Shown piece after piece: positions 63,441-64,000 of a stretch of DNA of 64,000 nucleotides; the first letter of the stretch is position 1; the number at the start of each line of letters is the position of its first letter. Position numbers and translations under genes: made by a program. The notes under the pieces are model-generated. The model had not been told where the DNA came from and ran no database searches. It worked only from the letters and a program-made list of their open reading frames with translations. The stretch is from Kangiellaceae bacterium (lineage in GTDB: Bacteria; Pseudomonadota; Gammaproteobacteria; Enterobacterales; Kangiellaceae): the NCBI GenBank assembly GCA_019090895.1, contig JAHRVB010000142.1, forward strand, positions 21,715 to 85,714. The letters run 5' to 3'.

Positions 63441-64000
63441 TCATTTGGGCCTAAGTGTCTCAATTATTTGCGCATCCACCCAGAACATATCTCCTTTTCC
63501 TGTGCTAGCAGGACTCATAAAGAAAAGATATTTTCCATCTGGCGTTACGTATCCTCCACGCTGTGAGGTACTTGTGTTTACCTTATCACCTAAGTTAATG
63601 GCAGTTCCCCAAGAGCCGTTTTCCTGCCGAAAACTAACGTAGATATCACTACCACCATAACCATCATCTCTTTTACTATCCCACAAAATATAGGACTCAT
63701 CAGGTGCAATGAAAGGGTGGACGTTCTGTTTTCCGGTATTTATCTCTTTACTAAGTGGCTTCGGGGTTTCACGTACACCATCTATCAGTCGAGAATATCG
63801 AAGAACAAAATTTCCATCTTTAGCATACTCATCAAAAACATAAGTGCCTTTGGACGAAGTCGTAAGGCGCATGATGTCAATGTCTTTAAATGCGGGATCA
63901 AGACTTTTAAACTCTGACCATCCCTCATCGGTTCGCTCCCTATAGTTGTTTGCAAAAAACATCGTTTTACCATCGGGAGAGATAGACCCACCCACCCCAG
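63441..64000 (-). CDS. PD40-repeat propeller protein, cut by window edge
   Basis: The final 185 or so residues of a gene whose 5' part is outside. The visible blades (GGSISPDGKTMFFANNYRERT, NVHPFIAPDESYILWDSKRDDGYGGSDIYVSFRQENGSWGTAINLGDKVN, YVTPDGKYLFFMS) align with residues 120-303 of the gene at 62220-63131, and the apparent start near 63995 corresponds to an internal residue of that paralog, so it is not the true start. The stop is 7 bases from the attC-like site. Confidence 0.8.
   Translation of the reverse strand, partial: GVGGSISPDGKTMFFANNYRERTDEGWSEFKSLDPAFKDIDIMRLTTSSKGTYVFDEYAKDGNFVLRYSRLIDGVRETPKPLSKEINTGKQNVHPFIAPDESYILWDSKRDDGYGGSDIYVSFRQENGSWGTAINLGDKVNTSTSQRGGYVTPDGKYLFFMSPASTGKGDMFWVDAQIIETLRPK

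Noticed and set aside
1..64000. tRNA, rRNA or CRISPR array
   Set aside because: No cloverleaf, rRNA signature or regularly spaced repeat-spacer pattern was seen by eye on either strand.

Overview
The window is a gene-dense chromosomal stretch of an AT-rich, marine-type gammaproteobacterium. Fis followed by PurH-PurD, Fur divergent from BamE, Rsd, an OmpR that matches the enteric protein almost block by block, DsbB, Tex and a Pseudomonas-style Fur (one CxxC Cys missing, ending in RKKK) all fit that class. The many TTG/GTG starts, multihaem cytochromes and Tat-tagged TldD suggest something near Kangiellales/Oceanospirillales or Alteromonadales, but the lineage is inference and no rRNA is present to test it.

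Layout. 0-3.3 kb: end of fis, then purH and purD. 3.3-7.9 kb: a very large c-di-GMP enzyme with a periplasmic beta-propeller sensor. 8.1-19.6 kb: exported TldD with TldE, then a co-directional block DUF4159 - MoxR ATPase - DUF58 - BatA-like - DUF4175-like - membrane protein, with overlapping stop/start codons. 19.7-24.9 kb: DsrE-like protein, Mpo1/DUF962, Mip-type FKBP, WD40 lipoprotein, ECF sigma with zinc anti-sigma, bamE/fur. 24.9-27.2 kb: a Phe-codon leader peptide and terminator in front of an unusual pheA whose product carries a C-terminal decayed DAHP-synthase domain. 27.2-34.5 kb: monooxygenase, rsd, PAS histidine kinase, dsbB, tex and an ompR without envZ.

34.5-42 kb (minus strand) is a five-gene transmembrane electron conduit: NapC/CymA-type quinol dehydrogenase (4 haems), diheme cytochrome (2), surface lipoprotein with 11 CxxCH and a C-terminal LVIVD propeller, MtrA/DmsE decahaem (10), and MtrB/PioB barrel. 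Together they could carry electrons from the quinol pool to the cell surface through 27 haem sites. 42.4-55.1 kb: S41 protease, RND/MMPL exporter, DUF924, a frameshifted DUF1801 gene, MATE pump, cupin, GspG-like protein, GlxA-type regulator divergent from an isochorismatase-like hydrolase, lactonase-fold protein, and PanE-like reductase.

55.1-64 kb is accessory in character: two secreted proteins sharing one unrecognised domain, an amidohydrolase truncated by a third copy of an 8-bp repeat, its probable membrane AraC regulator with phased direct repeats, a deleted serine-resolvase remnant, a GNAT and another AraC-type gene flanked by a short direct repeat, and a pair of paralogous PD40 propeller genes, one followed immediately by an integron attC-like site. 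No tRNA, rRNA, CRISPR array or intact insertion sequence was seen.
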